Shown in pieces: positions 1-8,236 of a stretch of 22,847 nt of DNA (positions within the stretch are counted from its first letter, which is position 1; each line of letters starts with the position of its first letter). The position numbers were made by a program, and so were the translations under genes. The notes below the pieces were generated by a model, which searched no databases, was not told the origin of the DNA, and saw only the letters and a list, made by a program, of their open reading frames with translations. This stretch comes from Methanosarcinales archaeon. Its GTDB lineage: Archaea; Halobacteriota; Methanosarcinia; Methanosarcinales; Methanogasteraceae. The stretch lies in assembly GCA_030609345.1 (NCBI GenBank), contig JAUWCK010000003.1, positions 1-22,847 on the forward strand, read 5' to 3'.

Positions 1-21
1 CTGTCTGTTTCTGGCATAAAA

Positions 22-132
22 TCCCGCCTCCCGGAATCGAACCGGGGACATCGCGGTCTCTGCGCGGTAATGTGTGCTTTCGCACATGATCATACTACAG
101 CCGCGCACTCTACCAGGCTGAGTTAAAGCGGG
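22..132 (-). tRNA. tRNA-Tyr (GTA) with a 37-nt intron
   Basis: The minus strand folds as a tRNA. The acceptor stem is CCCGCTT/AGGCGGG with discriminator A, the D stem ACTC/GAGT, the anticodon stem CGCGG/CCGCG, and the T arm CCCGG-TTCGAAT-CCGGG. The anticodon is GTA, so the tRNA carries tyrosine. Exon 1 is 95-132 and exon 2 is 22-57. The intron (58-94) lies after position 37, the canonical archaeal site. Within it a 5-bp stem TGTGC/GCACA is capped by a GAAA tetraloop. No CCA is encoded, as is usual in many archaea. A short T run (minus strand of 18-21) follows the 3' end and may serve as the termination signal. The exact cut points come from the fold and could shift by a base or two. Confidence 0.95.
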
Positions 133-155
133 TTATAGAGAGTGGTGTCGCGGTC

Positions 156-170
156 TTTATCAATCTTTTG
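156..170 (-). promoter_or_regulatory. Probable TATA/BRE promoter of tRNA-Tyr
   Basis: On the minus strand TTGATAAA lies 24-31 nt upstream of the first tRNA base, and an A-rich CAAAAGA just upstream resembles a BRE. Spacing and composition match archaeal box A promoters for stable RNAs. This is a motif match only. Confidence 0.5.
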
Positions 171-177
171 TTTCTGG

Positions 178-263
178 CAGTATCTCCGAATCCACAGGAA
201 TCCACAAAAATATCGAGAGCGCCTGAATTTCAGTTCCATATAAATTTTATTTCGGAGATACTG
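178..263. repeat. 86-bp element bounded by a perfect 13-bp inverted repeat
   Basis: CAGTATCTCCGAA at 178-190 is the exact reverse complement of TTCGGAGATACTG at 251-263, with 60 nt between them. The interior holds a tandem repeat of GAATCCACA (188-196 and 198-206) and a short palindrome, CTGAATTTCAG (223-233). It lies in the gene-poor stretch between the tRNA and the decayed ATPase. It could be a MITE-like remnant, a long hairpin or a protein-binding site. No transposase is present. Confidence 0.6.
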
Positions 264-299
264 ACGCATCAGTAAGATTAATTAGATTCCGCCACGATC

Positions 300-515
300 C
301 AATCTCATGGAACGCGCGCAGATGGTTATGGGTGAAAAAGAGATAACAGAACATGCGCTCGTTATAGGTCACCAGGATAAACGTCTGGCTGTGCTCCCGG
401 TTAGTTTGCAGATGGGTACTGATTTTCGAGTCGCGGTTGCCTGTGGGCGCATCCCTGCACCGCAGCGCCGGAGTTCATCAACATCCGTGATGCAAAGCAT
501 CCCGCCGATCATAGC
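300..515 (-). pseudogene. Remnant of a LolD/MacB-type ABC transporter ATPase
   Basis: No intact gene is present, but the minus strand carries the ordered C-terminal motifs of a LolD/MacB-family ATPase spread over three frames. They are MIGGML (495-512), resembling the LSGG signature; ASRMLMN, resembling IARALMN; PALRCRDAPTGNRDSK (DAPTGNRDS at 427-453), resembling the Walker B/D-loop text PAL..ADEPTGNLDSK; and TFILVTYNERM (352-384), resembling the H-loop text TFILVTHDERM. The Walker B Glu is Ala and the switch His is Tyr, and frameshifts separate the blocks, so it is dead. The N-terminal half with Walker A is missing: the remnant starts right after the wtpA stop. The DEPTGNLDS wording points to LolD/MacB rather than WtpC. 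The 3' limit is uncertain. Confidence 0.6.
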
Positions 516-527
516 ACCTCTCTCCAC

Positions 528-1577
528 TCACACCTCTATTTCGCCAACAACCACAGACCTAAGTCTATCAGGCATTTTATCCGGATTATCAGCCACAGGC
601 GAGACCGTAGGCTGCTTCATATCCCAAAGTACGCCGCGCCCTTCTTCGCTTATCACAAATTCCACAAACTCCGCGGCAAGTTCCGGTGATGTCGCGTTTT
701 TGGGTATGGTTATCCCATAGAAGATCGGTTTACACTTCCGCTCCGCCCCCACGGATGTGAAGCGCTGAAATCCAAGCTGAATTGTAACTTTCTTGTAGTC
801 ATCTTCATATTCGGGTGAACTCAGATCGATCTCTGCGGGTAGTTCCAGATACCGGAGTCTATGCTGCTCTGCCACACTTTTGTAGAGAAATGCGTAGTCG
901 ATCTCACCAAAGTCGAGCAGTGCTAATAACTGCACACTTCCGCCCCTGATCACGATCTTTTCGGTTCGCGGATCAAGCGTCTCAGGCACAACCATGAGTG
1001 TGGTATCATCATCTGTTGTTACCGTGAACTCCGGATCGATGTTAGATGCTATCAGGTCGTCAAAGATCGTCTGGTTATCATAGTAATGTTCAGCGAGTTC
1101 TGTCACCATCAGGATTCTGTATCCACATGCATCGAGCATCGGGTTTGAGAATCCGAACGTAACATCGGGTCGTGCGAGAATTTCATACCAGTTCGAGTCG
1201 TTGATCTTCCTTGCGTACCTGCTGTTGTTAGTGTACGCGATCACCATCTGGTTTGTCGCAAACCGGACGTACCAGTCCGCGTGGTCAGGGTACATCATGT
1301 CAGGAATAAGGGTTTCATCCGCAACCACAAGCACGTCCACATTCCGGTGGATATCAGTCACCTGCCTTACTGCCTGGATGCTCCCATGCCCTTCCATCTG
1401 CACATCCACGCCAGGATGCGTGCTCTCGAATTGCTTCTCGATCTCTGCAAACGGTACGATCAGGCTTCCTGCATAGACGACCTTCAGTTCCGTTTTCTCT
1501 TGCTCGTGAGGCAAATACGTAGCCGCAACGATCACAGCAGCGATTACTACCAGAACCAAAATAGGTATCGCTTTCAT
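528..1577 (-). CDS. wtpA: Tungstate/molybdate-binding protein WtpA
   Basis: This is an exported oxyanion-binding protein that captures tungstate or molybdate outside the cell. After a single hydrophobic N-terminal segment (about residues 3-20) the mature part has the WtpA wording: VVYAGSLIVPF, HPGVDVQMEGHGS, VLVVADETLIPDMM, ADWYVRFATNQMVIAYT, NWYEILARPDVTFGFSNP and CGYR. Its length (349 aa) fits the family. I chose the ATG at 1577 because it overlaps the upstream stop as ATGA and opens directly into the signal sequence; an in-frame start at 1604 would add nine charged residues inside the previous gene. It is the last intact gene of the operon. The usual partners, permease WtpB and ATPase WtpC, are absent here, and only the remnant of a different ATPase follows. 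It may work with a permease encoded elsewhere. Confidence 0.9.
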   Translation of the reverse strand: MKAIPILVLVVIAAVIVAATYLPHEQEKTELKVVYAGSLIVPFAEIEKQFESTHPGVDVQMEGHGSIQAVRQVTDIHRNVDVLVVADETLIPDMMYPDHADWYVRFATNQMVIAYTNNSRYARKINDSNWYEILARPDVTFGFSNPMLDACGYRILMVTELAEHYYDNQTIFDDLIASNIDPEFTVTTDDDTTLMVVPETLDPRTEKIVIRGGSVQLLALLDFGEIDYAFLYKSVAEQHRLRYLELPAEIDLSSPEYEDDYKKVTIQLGFQRFTSVGAERKCKPIFYGITIPKNATSPELAAEFVEFVISEEGRGVLWDMKQPTVSPVADNPDKMPDRLRSVVVGEIEV

Positions 1578-2149
1578 CGTCGAATCTCTATCCTGTCCAC
1601 CCACTGGACCCAGTAATGCCCTTCTGTCAAGAACTCGTCTTCTGAAACGATAGCGATCCTTAAGGGTCCGCCCATCGCCTCAGAGAGCAACGTTCCATCC
1701 TGTTCATACATCAAGATCACGGTCATGCCCCTATGCGGCACTTCTTTCATCGTTGCCGGATCATAAGTGATAAAATCGCCCTTGACCTGATCATACGTGA
1801 AGACCATCAGGTACCCGTCGGGTGCAGATATCCATACCGTGTTCGTGGTGTTGATTCCGCCAACGAGGTCACATAACTCTTTGAGGGGGACACCTCTGCA
1901 TTTAAACGGCCCGTTTACGATTCCAACGGTCGAAAAAAATCCGCCATGTCCTTCGTACGAAGGCATTGCCCTGATCTCATCATACGAGAACACACTCTCT
2001 CCATCGCCGATCAATGTCAGGTTCCAATCGATCCTCTCCTCTGCGACTCGAGAAGGATGCAGACATCCGGTTGTAGCGATGGCAACACCGATACACACCA
2101 ACGCAATGGCGAGGGTAAATAGAACAGGAATGTTACGCTCTTCTTTCAT
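1574..2149 (-). CDS. Lipoprotein with a sulfite-oxidase-fold (PF00174-like) domain
   Basis: The N-terminus has a hydrophobic stretch ending in a lipobox-like ATTGC (Cys29), so the protein is probably lipid-anchored outside the cell. The remainder is one domain worded like the oxidoreductase molybdopterin-binding family: LTLIGDGESVFSYDEIRAMP, CRGVPLKELCDLVGG, ISAPDGY, MTVILMYEQDG, GGPLRIAI and WVQWVDRIEI. The cysteine that ligates molybdenum in true sulfite oxidases normally sits in the strand before the RGVPL motif, and I do not see it there, so a ligand-binding role is more likely than catalysis. The gene overlaps both neighbours by 4 nt (ATGA), which implies translational coupling with wtpA. 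A close copy of this domain lies at about residues 375-517 of the 960-residue protein at the head of the operon. Confidence 0.75.
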   Translation of the reverse strand: MKEERNIPVLFTLAIALVCIGVAIATTGCLHPSRVAEERIDWNLTLIGDGESVFSYDEIRAMPSYEGHGGFFSTVGIVNGPFKCRGVPLKELCDLVGGINTTNTVWISAPDGYLMVFTYDQVKGDFITYDPATMKEVPHRGMTVILMYEQDGTLLSEAMGGPLRIAIVSEDEFLTEGHYWVQWVDRIEIRR

Positions 2150-2919
2150 TTTCTCCTCCTTAAAATAGCTGCAACCAGCAACAATCCCGCAATTACAGAC
2201 ACTGCTTCGAAACCGGATACCGAATCCGATTCTGGGGTGGCGGTAGAGGTGGATAGTGATTTTGCCGGACCTCTATGATCGCCGGCATATCCGCCTGTAT
2301 AGACCCGTATCCTGCTAACCCACTTTACAGAAAGCCCATTTGTGGATGGGTTGAGGTCTCCGAAGAAGTGCTGGCTCTGCTCAGGCAGGTATTCATGCAT
2401 GTCCCAGTTCCCAAAGACGTGGTCATCGGCAAGGAAGACTATACACATCCCGTTAAAATAGTCGGGTGGATACCCTTTTTCGCTGTCGTACCAGCAGAGA
2501 ACGATCGGTCCCTGCCCGGGATCTGGCTCATAGACGTTTGCGTAACCGAATTCCACGTGGTAGCCATCCGCTGCACGAATCATCACCTCGTCATTAGGAG
2601 AAGCTCCGCCTACCATATCGCACAGATCCCTAATATCCGTTCCTTTTACCGCACCTTTGTCCTTGAAGTTCGTCGTTTCATTCCGATCCCACTTGTCTTC
2701 GCCAAACACCGGTCCTTGATGGTAGTAATGTGCAATCCCGTCGCCATGAACCGGTAGATTCGTCTCCATCCATTTGTACGTTACAGTTGTCTCGTTCATG
2801 ACCGAACCATCCTCTGCATACTTTACCAGATGAACTGATGTTGTCTGCCCGGCTGCAGGGGACGTCACAGACGCAACTATCAGGAGCAGTAGAGCTGTTA
2901 AGTAGACATTCCGTTTCAT
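2146..2919 (-). CDS. Secreted single-domain protein with PGF-CTERM-like tail
   Basis: It has a signal peptide, one globular domain and a C-terminal sorting tail (SGFEAVSVIAGLLLVAAILRRRK). The tail resembles the PGF-CTERM signals processed by archaeosortase A, so the protein is probably anchored at the cell surface. The domain (VKYAEDGSVMNETTVTY, DGIAHYYHQGPVF, KGTDIRDLCDMVGG, RAADGYHVEFGYANVYEP, FGNWDMHEY, SVKWVSRIRVY) appears again in the fused T component next door and at the N-terminus of the 960-residue protein. Its second half has the same order of motifs as sulfite-oxidase-fold domains. Two ATGs are possible; I prefer 2919 because GGAGGA lies 9 nt before it, while the ATG at 2928 is almost on top of that site. 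It overlaps the next gene by 4 nt. Confidence 0.75.
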   Translation of the reverse strand: MKRNVYLTALLLLIVASVTSPAAGQTTSVHLVKYAEDGSVMNETTVTYKWMETNLPVHGDGIAHYYHQGPVFGEDKWDRNETTNFKDKGAVKGTDIRDLCDMVGGASPNDEVMIRAADGYHVEFGYANVYEPDPGQGPIVLCWYDSEKGYPPDYFNGMCIVFLADDHVFGNWDMHEYLPEQSQHFFGDLNPSTNGLSVKWVSRIRVYTGGYAGDHRGPAKSLSTSTATPESDSVSGFEAVSVIAGLLLVAAILRRRK

Positions 2920-2920
2920 T

Positions 2921-5158
2921 TTATACATTCCTCCGTTTAATCAGGCAAGATACCATCAGCAGCCCGGCGATTGCGAACATAGCCCCAAATCCGGGAGTTT
3001 TAAATCCTGATGAATTCGGTGTTGCTTTTGGTGCTGGCGATGTTGCGGATGGCAGAGGAGATGGATATGGAGCAGGTACAGAAGACTGTGATGGTGTCAG
3101 GTCCTCCGGTTGCGTTTCAGCTTTAGTCGACGCGGGTGCTGGTGTAGGGAGATCTACCGTTACACCTGCCAACCCTATCATCCCATCGTTTTCTGCCGTT
3201 ACCGTGGCATCTCCTGCGCCATACGCTGTGAATAGCCCGGCAGCATCGATCGTTCCAACTGCCTTATCACTACTCGTCCATACAAAGACGATATCTGACA
3301 TTTCGCGATGATCCTGATCGTATGCGACCCCGGTGAACTGCTGCGCCTCACCGACATTCAGCGTTGCTGCTGCTGGCGAGATGGTGAGTGTTGTCAGGAC
3401 CTGCGAAGGAGTCGGGCTTGGAGATGGGGATGCTGTTGGTGCCGGGCTGGATACGGTCACACTCGCGGTTCCTTGCACCCCCTCCTTCTTCGCCGTTATC
3501 ACAGTCTCCCCGGCAGCAAGTGCTGTGAAGAGCCCGGTATCGTCGACCGTTCCGACGGTTTCATCACTGCTTGTCCACGTAAATACGATGTCCGGCATCT
3601 CATCGGCGTATTGGTCATATCCGGTTGCCGTGAACCGCTGTTCGTAACCGATATCCAGTGTCACACTGGCTGGCGAAACCTCAATCGAACGTAACTCCGG
3701 TGGATCCATCATGCTGTAAATCGCTATCTCGTCAACGTTTTTTACAGATAGCCCGCCTGACGAGGGGTGTCCGCCATCGCGGTCAGTGTAGTTGTACCAG
3801 TACTCCGGAGCGATACATTCGTGCATATCCCAGTGCCCGAATACATGGTCATCAGCAAAGAAGACGAGCCGCATCCCAGTAGAATAGTCCGGAACGTATC
3901 CATCATCCGCTCGCCACCATGTCATGACCATCGGTCCCTGTCTCGATTGTGGTTCGTAGACATTTGCGTAATCGAAGTGCTTTCTGAAGCCGTCAGACGC
4001 ACGGATCATTATCTTCTCGCCATGGGACATTCCACCGACCAGTTCACAGAGGTCTCTCACATCTGTCCCTTTTACAGCGCCAAAGTCCCTGCTCTCTATG
4101 TTCGTCGTCTCGTTCACATCCCACGGGTCATTCTCGAACTTTTCCCCGAAGAGGGGTCCCTGGTGGTAGTAATGTGTTACACCGTCACCCTGCACGGGCA
4201 GATTCGCTTCCATCCATCCATAAGTCACCATCGTATCGTTCAGGATGGTCGTGTTGTCAGAGGCATACTTTACCACCACAACGTCGGTTGTCGGCTCTGC
4301 TGCCTGCGCCGGAATCGCTAAAAATAGGAGTGCAATAATAAAAACAATGACGAGGGGGACAACAATATAATCACAACGCCCGAATCGCAACTCCTTGTAC
4401 ATTGTCGGATGTTTCGTGTATCCAAAGCCCCTGCATTGCATCGCTTCAGAAACCGTTCGTGACCGCTTCAAAATAGATACGGTCATGGGAATAAACAAGG
4501 ATAGGAACTTGCCATAATTCTTAAGTACACTACCCCGGTCAAATTCGAGACATCTCGAACGTTGGGCATCCATTATATTTCTCACGTCGCTACTCAGGTA
4601 CGTGGTGGAACGAAGTGCAAGCCCGAGAGAAAAGCAGACAACGTACGGAATCCTGAACTTCCTGAGTCCCTTGACAAAGTCTTCATACCTCGTGCTCATT
4701 ATAAACAACATCGAGATTCCGACAAACGTTAGCAGCCGAAATCCCATCGCGGCACTGTAGAGTATGCCACCGAACGTGATTTGTGGGTGGAGCATCCATA
4801 AATCAGCAGAGAAGAAGACCTGCCCATAAGAGACCTTCGAGAAGAACATGTTCACTACAACGATCATCAGGAGAAATGGGACTATCCGCCTCATCACATG
4901 CAGCCAGTATCTGAACATGCCGGAAACAGCTGCGAGTGCCACGATTGATATGAACAGAAGCGCCATCGGAACGAGTTCTTCAGTGAATAGAGAGACGCAA
5001 CTGAGCAACAGTACCATAAAAAATTTGGTTCGTGGGTCCAGTTGATGCAGGATTGAGCCCCCATCCATATATGTAACCAGCTCTCGCCTTCTTTTCTGTC
5101 CACTTCCAATTTCTCGTTTTTTCTTTCCGGACAGTTTAGCGAAGATGAATTTTAACAT
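2921..5158 (-). CDS. ECF transporter T component (EcfT/CbiQ-like) fused to surface receptor-like domains
   Basis: Residues about 30-285 are an EcfT/CbiQ transmembrane protein. It opens with the family phrase 'SILHQLDPRTKF', has several hydrophobic helices, and carries two coupling motifs that contact the ATPases, MDAQRSRC (196-203) and SEAMQCRGFG (237-246). The last helix (263-285) runs straight into an exported domain (about 292-482) like that of the neighbouring 260-residue protein. Two Big_2 Ig-like domains (about 490-570 and 588-669), a Pro/Ser/Thr-rich linker (670-715) and a PGF-CTERM-like tail (PGFGAMFAIAGLL..IKRR, 722-743) follow. Ordinary EcfT proteins are about 250-270 aa and end at that last helix. 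The reading frame crosses the junction without interruption. The gene overlaps the ATPase gene by 7 nt. It should form the membrane scaffold of the importer while displaying a receptor arm outside. Confidence 0.85.
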   Translation of the reverse strand: MLKFIFAKLSGKKKREIGSGQKRRRELVTYMDGGSILHQLDPRTKFFMVLLLSCVSLFTEELVPMALLFISIVALAAVSGMFRYWLHVMRRIVPFLLMIVVVNMFFSKVSYGQVFFSADLWMLHPQITFGGILYSAAMGFRLLTFVGISMLFIMSTRYEDFVKGLRKFRIPYVVCFSLGLALRSTTYLSSDVRNIMDAQRSRCLEFDRGSVLKNYGKFLSLFIPMTVSILKRSRTVSEAMQCRGFGYTKHPTMYKELRFGRCDYIVVPLVIVFIIALLFLAIPAQAAEPTTDVVVVKYASDNTTILNDTMVTYGWMEANLPVQGDGVTHYYHQGPLFGEKFENDPWDVNETTNIESRDFGAVKGTDVRDLCELVGGMSHGEKIMIRASDGFRKHFDYANVYEPQSRQGPMVMTWWRADDGYVPDYSTGMRLVFFADDHVFGHWDMHECIAPEYWYNYTDRDGGHPSSGGLSVKNVDEIAIYSMMDPPELRSIEVSPASVTLDIGYEQRFTATGYDQYADEMPDIVFTWTSSDETVGTVDDTGLFTALAAGETVITAKKEGVQGTASVTVSSPAPTASPSPSPTPSQVLTTLTISPAAATLNVGEAQQFTGVAYDQDHREMSDIVFVWTSSDKAVGTIDAAGLFTAYGAGDATVTAENDGMIGLAGVTVDLPTPAPASTKAETQPEDLTPSQSSVPAPYPSPLPSATSPAPKATPNSSGFKTPGFGAMFAIAGLLMVSCLIKRRNV

Positions 5159-6858
5159 TCGACCTGATCCCTCCTCACAATCTCATCAACGCTGAGCACA
5201 TTACTCAAACCGAGCCGCTCCCCGATCTCTGTAGCCTGGGGCAGATGCAGTGATGCTGCTTTGATCAATTCCTCTGATGTCAGCACCTCTCTTGCGCTGC
5301 CATCACCAATAATTTCACCTTTCGACATCAATACAACCCGTTCAGCGTATGCTGCTGCAAACTCCACGTCATGTGTTACCACGATTATCGCCCTACTTTC
5401 TGCCTTCAACCGGTTCAGCATGGCTGCAAGTTTATCTTTGAAACCATGGTCGAGTCCAAGCGTCGGCTCGTCCATAACGATCACCTCGGGACTGAGCGTG
5501 AGTATGCCTGCAATTGCGACCCGCTGCATCTCGCCGCCTGATAAGACCAGCGGCGAGGATGAAAGTCCCAGTTCGTCCAGTCCGAGAGAGGTGGCTACCC
5601 CATTCACGCAATCAGCAATCTCGCCCTCGGATAGTCCGATGTTCTTCGGTGCAAATGCGAGCTCACCGTATATCGTCTCCTCAAAGAGCTGGTAACTCGC
5701 ATTTTGAAAGACCACCCCCACTGTTCGTCCAGTCTCTGCAATCGTTTTATTCGTTATATTCTCACCGTTCAGGATAACCTCGCCTTTGTCGGGTCTGAGC
5801 AAGCCGTTGAGATGCTTTATCAGTGTCGTCTTACCAGAACCGTTTCCACCCATTATCACAGTAAACTCGTCGCGATAAAAATTAAGCGTCACGCCACTTA
5901 GCGCACTCTGGTTTCTTGTGCCCGGATACCTGTAAAATATATTCTTGAGAGAGACTGCCGGTTCTCTGCTTCTGCTATTACCATTACCACCATTACCACC
6001 ATGACCATTAAACGTTGATCTCCAGCCGCAACCCGGATCTAAATCACCTACGGACCGATGCCGATGCAGCGGAAACCCGAACTTCCTTGAGAACCGCACC
6101 AGTGGTGGGACGAACACACCAATGTCTGCAAGCCCGTTTCGGAACACTTCTTCAGGTGGTCCGTCGCAGACTACCCTTCCTTTTTTTAACACGATCAGCC
6201 GTTTCATAACTCCGAGGAGCCGCTCGATTCGGTGCTCGACCAGTATCACTGTTATACCCAACTCCTCATTCAACCGTTTCAACGCATCCATCAGAAGAAA
6301 AGCCCCGGTCGGGTCTAACTCCGAAGTCGGCTCGTCAAGAAGAAGTATATCCGGTTTCATGGCTATTGCCGATGCAATTGCGACCCGCTGCTTCTCACCT
6401 CCTGATAATTCGTCTATCAGCCGGTTTCTGAGGTGTTCTATCCCGATGGAAGATACAGCCCACGAGATTCTCTCCTCAACTTCCTGCCTGCATAGTCCCA
6501 GATTCTCCGGTCCAAATGCGATCTCGGACGCCACATCATTTGAAAAGAGCTGGTTATCAGGATCCTGGAATACCATGCAGAGATGGGGTGCAAATTCAAA
6601 GACCTCGTGCTCTGTTGTGCTCATGCCGCATACGGTAACCTCACCGTCCATCACGCCACCGATCGCGTGCGGTATCAGCCCGTTCAAGCACTTGCAGAGC
6701 GTTGATTTGCCGCAACCGCTGGGTCCTGTTATAACAACAAATTCCCCCCTATCAACTTGCAGATTTATATCGCTCAAAGCACCCGTTGTCCCTCTTATAG
6801 ACCCCTGCTCATACTCAAATGAGAGGTTTCTGACATCAATCAACCGACTTCGTTCCAT
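5152..6858 (-). CDS. ECF transporter double ATPase (EcfA-EcfA' fusion)
   Basis: Two complete ABC ATPase domains lie in one chain and power the ECF importer from the cytoplasm. Domain 1 has Walker A GPSGCGKST (45-53), Q-loop FQDPDNQLFS (97-106), signature LSGGE (151-155), Walker B LLLDEP (172-177) and switch His209. Domain 2 has Walker A GGNGSGKTT (337-345), Q-loop near 384, signature LSGGE (439-443), Walker B VIVMDEP (459-465) and switch His496. No key residue is missing. The linker (about 284-295) is rich in Gly and Asn and encoded by a simple ACC/ATT repeat at 5977-6010. Single-chain double ATPases are common in archaeal ECF systems. The gene overlaps the S component by 23 nt and the T component by 7 nt. 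Confidence 0.95.
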   Translation of the reverse strand: MERSRLIDVRNLSFEYEQGSIRGTTGALSDINLQVDRGEFVVITGPSGCGKSTLCKCLNGLIPHAIGGVMDGEVTVCGMSTTEHEVFEFAPHLCMVFQDPDNQLFSNDVASEIAFGPENLGLCRQEVEERISWAVSSIGIEHLRNRLIDELSGGEKQRVAIASAIAMKPDILLLDEPTSELDPTGAFLLMDALKRLNEELGITVILVEHRIERLLGVMKRLIVLKKGRVVCDGPPEEVFRNGLADIGVFVPPLVRFSRKFGFPLHRHRSVGDLDPGCGWRSTFNGHGGNGGNGNSRSREPAVSLKNIFYRYPGTRNQSALSGVTLNFYRDEFTVIMGGNGSGKTTLIKHLNGLLRPDKGEVILNGENITNKTIAETGRTVGVVFQNASYQLFEETIYGELAFAPKNIGLSEGEIADCVNGVATSLGLDELGLSSSPLVLSGGEMQRVAIAGILTLSPEVIVMDEPTLGLDHGFKDKLAAMLNRLKAESRAIIVVTHDVEFAAAYAERVVLMSKGEIIGDGSAREVLTSEELIKAASLHLPQATEIGERLGLSNVLSVDEIVRRDQVEC

Positions 6859-7387
6859 TCCTTTTGATCACCCCGGATTTATATAATCTGGCAAGGATGA
6901 GTGCTGAGATAATCCCTCCAAGCCCGCCGAATATGAAATGAGAAAGCGATGCAAATCCGATACCAACAAGAATAAAGATCGCAGGAACTCCCAATGTGAG
7001 ATGGACATAGTAATTCACAACCATCTTTGAAAGATTTCCCGCGGCACCCAGTATGAGTCCAACGGCAGGACTATCGAGGTGCTTTGCAAACGGAACTGCT
7101 AAGAGATCGATGGTCACTCCCATTATCAGGTATTTGAAGAGATCGAAGATGTGAAAACCACCCAGTCCAAAAAAGGACGCGAGTGTGCCTGAAATGAACC
7201 CGATGTATGTGCCGGCGCCAAATTTCCTCACGATAGCCACGCCCATGATCACAGGCACGACCCAGAATATGCCGGTGTGACCCGGGAGGTGCAGGGGTAT
7301 TCGTAATACGGTTCTCAGTATAAAAACCAGGGCTCCCAGCAATGATAATACTGCAATCTCGTACAGGCTGAAATACGCCTTTCTCAT
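6836..7387 (-). CDS. ECF transporter substrate-binding (S) component, substrate unknown
   Basis: This small (183 aa), very hydrophobic protein has about five or six membrane helices and lies between the ATPase gene and a secreted-protein gene, where an ECF S component is expected. It contains small-residue helix stretches such as LSLLGALVF and GASLSH-like text (GIGFASLSHFIFGGLGG) and a loop 'IPLHLPGHTGIFWVVPVIMG'. It matches none of the well-known vitamin families I can recognise by eye (BioY, ThiT, FolT, RibU). The substrate therefore has to be inferred from context: cobY and a CbiQ-like T component hint at cobamide precursors, wtpA at Mo or W. It overlaps the upstream gene by 4 nt. Confidence 0.8.
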   Translation of the reverse strand: MRKAYFSLYEIAVLSLLGALVFILRTVLRIPLHLPGHTGIFWVVPVIMGVAIVRKFGAGTYIGFISGTLASFFGLGGFHIFDLFKYLIMGVTIDLLAVPFAKHLDSPAVGLILGAAGNLSKMVVNYYVHLTLGVPAIFILVGIGFASLSHFIFGGLGGIISALILARLYKSGVIKRNGTKSVD

Positions 7388-8235
7388 GCGAACATCCCCC
7401 GCGGCGATTTATAACCACTCGATTTTATATGCAGTTTAAAATCATCGGCTATTGCCCCGTTTACCGCAACCATCAGTACCGCATCATCATAAAATCCCCT
7501 CCCACCGGTATCCGAGACGTAAAAGACACCGGATTGATTCGCGCTATACGTCACCTGACCTGTCGGAATGTCCGGGTCTGTTGTTATATGAAGTGAATTC
7601 AAGCCCCCGCCCGGGTTATCGAATGCTATGTAATATGTGCCATCGTTATAATCATCATATTTTGCACCATTGCTATTGGCAACCCTGACGTGGATGTGGT
7701 GGCAGCCTCCGAGTTTCTCTGTTTCGGGAGTACTGGCGCCCCCTTCCGCCATTCCAGTTACATAATAACCGCTCGCACCCGGTCCCTCCACACGATTTGT
7801 CCATGATACGCCTCTGCCACTATTGGATCTCTCACAGTGCCCATAGGCATGGAAAGCTGCAAAGCCACAGAGATTCTCAAACGAGTATTCAACTCTGATT
7901 GCGCCTGCGTCGGTCAGGTTCGAGAGCTTCCCGATTGGTCCGGCATAAAGGTCTACGAACATAATATAAAAATCACCACTTATACTTCCATCGGTCCCAT
8001 CCTCAGGCGCGATAGGAAGTTTTGAGGCATACGGCTTCCACGTCTGGGGACCGTAAACAAGATCTTCTTTTGTAAAGGTCTCGTTCATTGCCACGACCAC
8101 GTAGTTCTCACCGATAATTTCTTCCAGAGCGTTCTGCTGTGTTGTGCCAGTACCTGCATACTGCAGCAAAAACATAGAACCCACGAACGCAAGAAGCAGG
8201 GAAATGGATAGGAATGTTTTGTGGTTTAGATTCAT
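7384..8235 (-). CDS. Secreted protein with modules B then A, function unknown
   Basis: A hydrophobic N-terminal segment (about residues 8-27) serves as signal or anchor. Two modules follow, and I recognise neither as a named family. Module B (about 48-160) has NETFTKEDLVYGPQTWKP, FVDLYAGPIGKLSNLTDAGA and YSFENLCGFAAFHAYG..SNSGRGVSWTN. Module A (about 178-275) has GGCHHIHVRVAN, YDDYNDGTYYIAFDNPG, LHITTDPDIPTGQVT, GRGFYDDAVLM and LHIKSSGY. The next two genes upstream carry the same modules in the order A then B, so the order is reversed here. No C-terminal sorting tail is seen. AAGGA lies 6 nt before the ATG. The His-rich start of module A (CHHIH) could bind metal, but that is speculation. Confidence 0.7.
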   Translation of the reverse strand: MNLNHKTFLSISLLLAFVGSMFLLQYAGTGTTQQNALEEIIGENYVVVAMNETFTKEDLVYGPQTWKPYASKLPIAPEDGTDGSISGDFYIMFVDLYAGPIGKLSNLTDAGAIRVEYSFENLCGFAAFHAYGHCERSNSGRGVSWTNRVEGPGASGYYVTGMAEGGASTPETEKLGGCHHIHVRVANSNGAKYDDYNDGTYYIAFDNPGGGLNSLHITTDPDIPTGQVTYSANQSGVFYVSDTGGRGFYDDAVLMVAVNGAIADDFKLHIKSSGYKSPRGMFA

Positions 8236-8236
8236 A

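Noticed and set aside
307..720. Plus-strand open frame of 137 codons
   Set aside because: More than half lies antisense to wtpA, and the rest is antisense to the ATPase remnant. No ribosome site or family wording is present.
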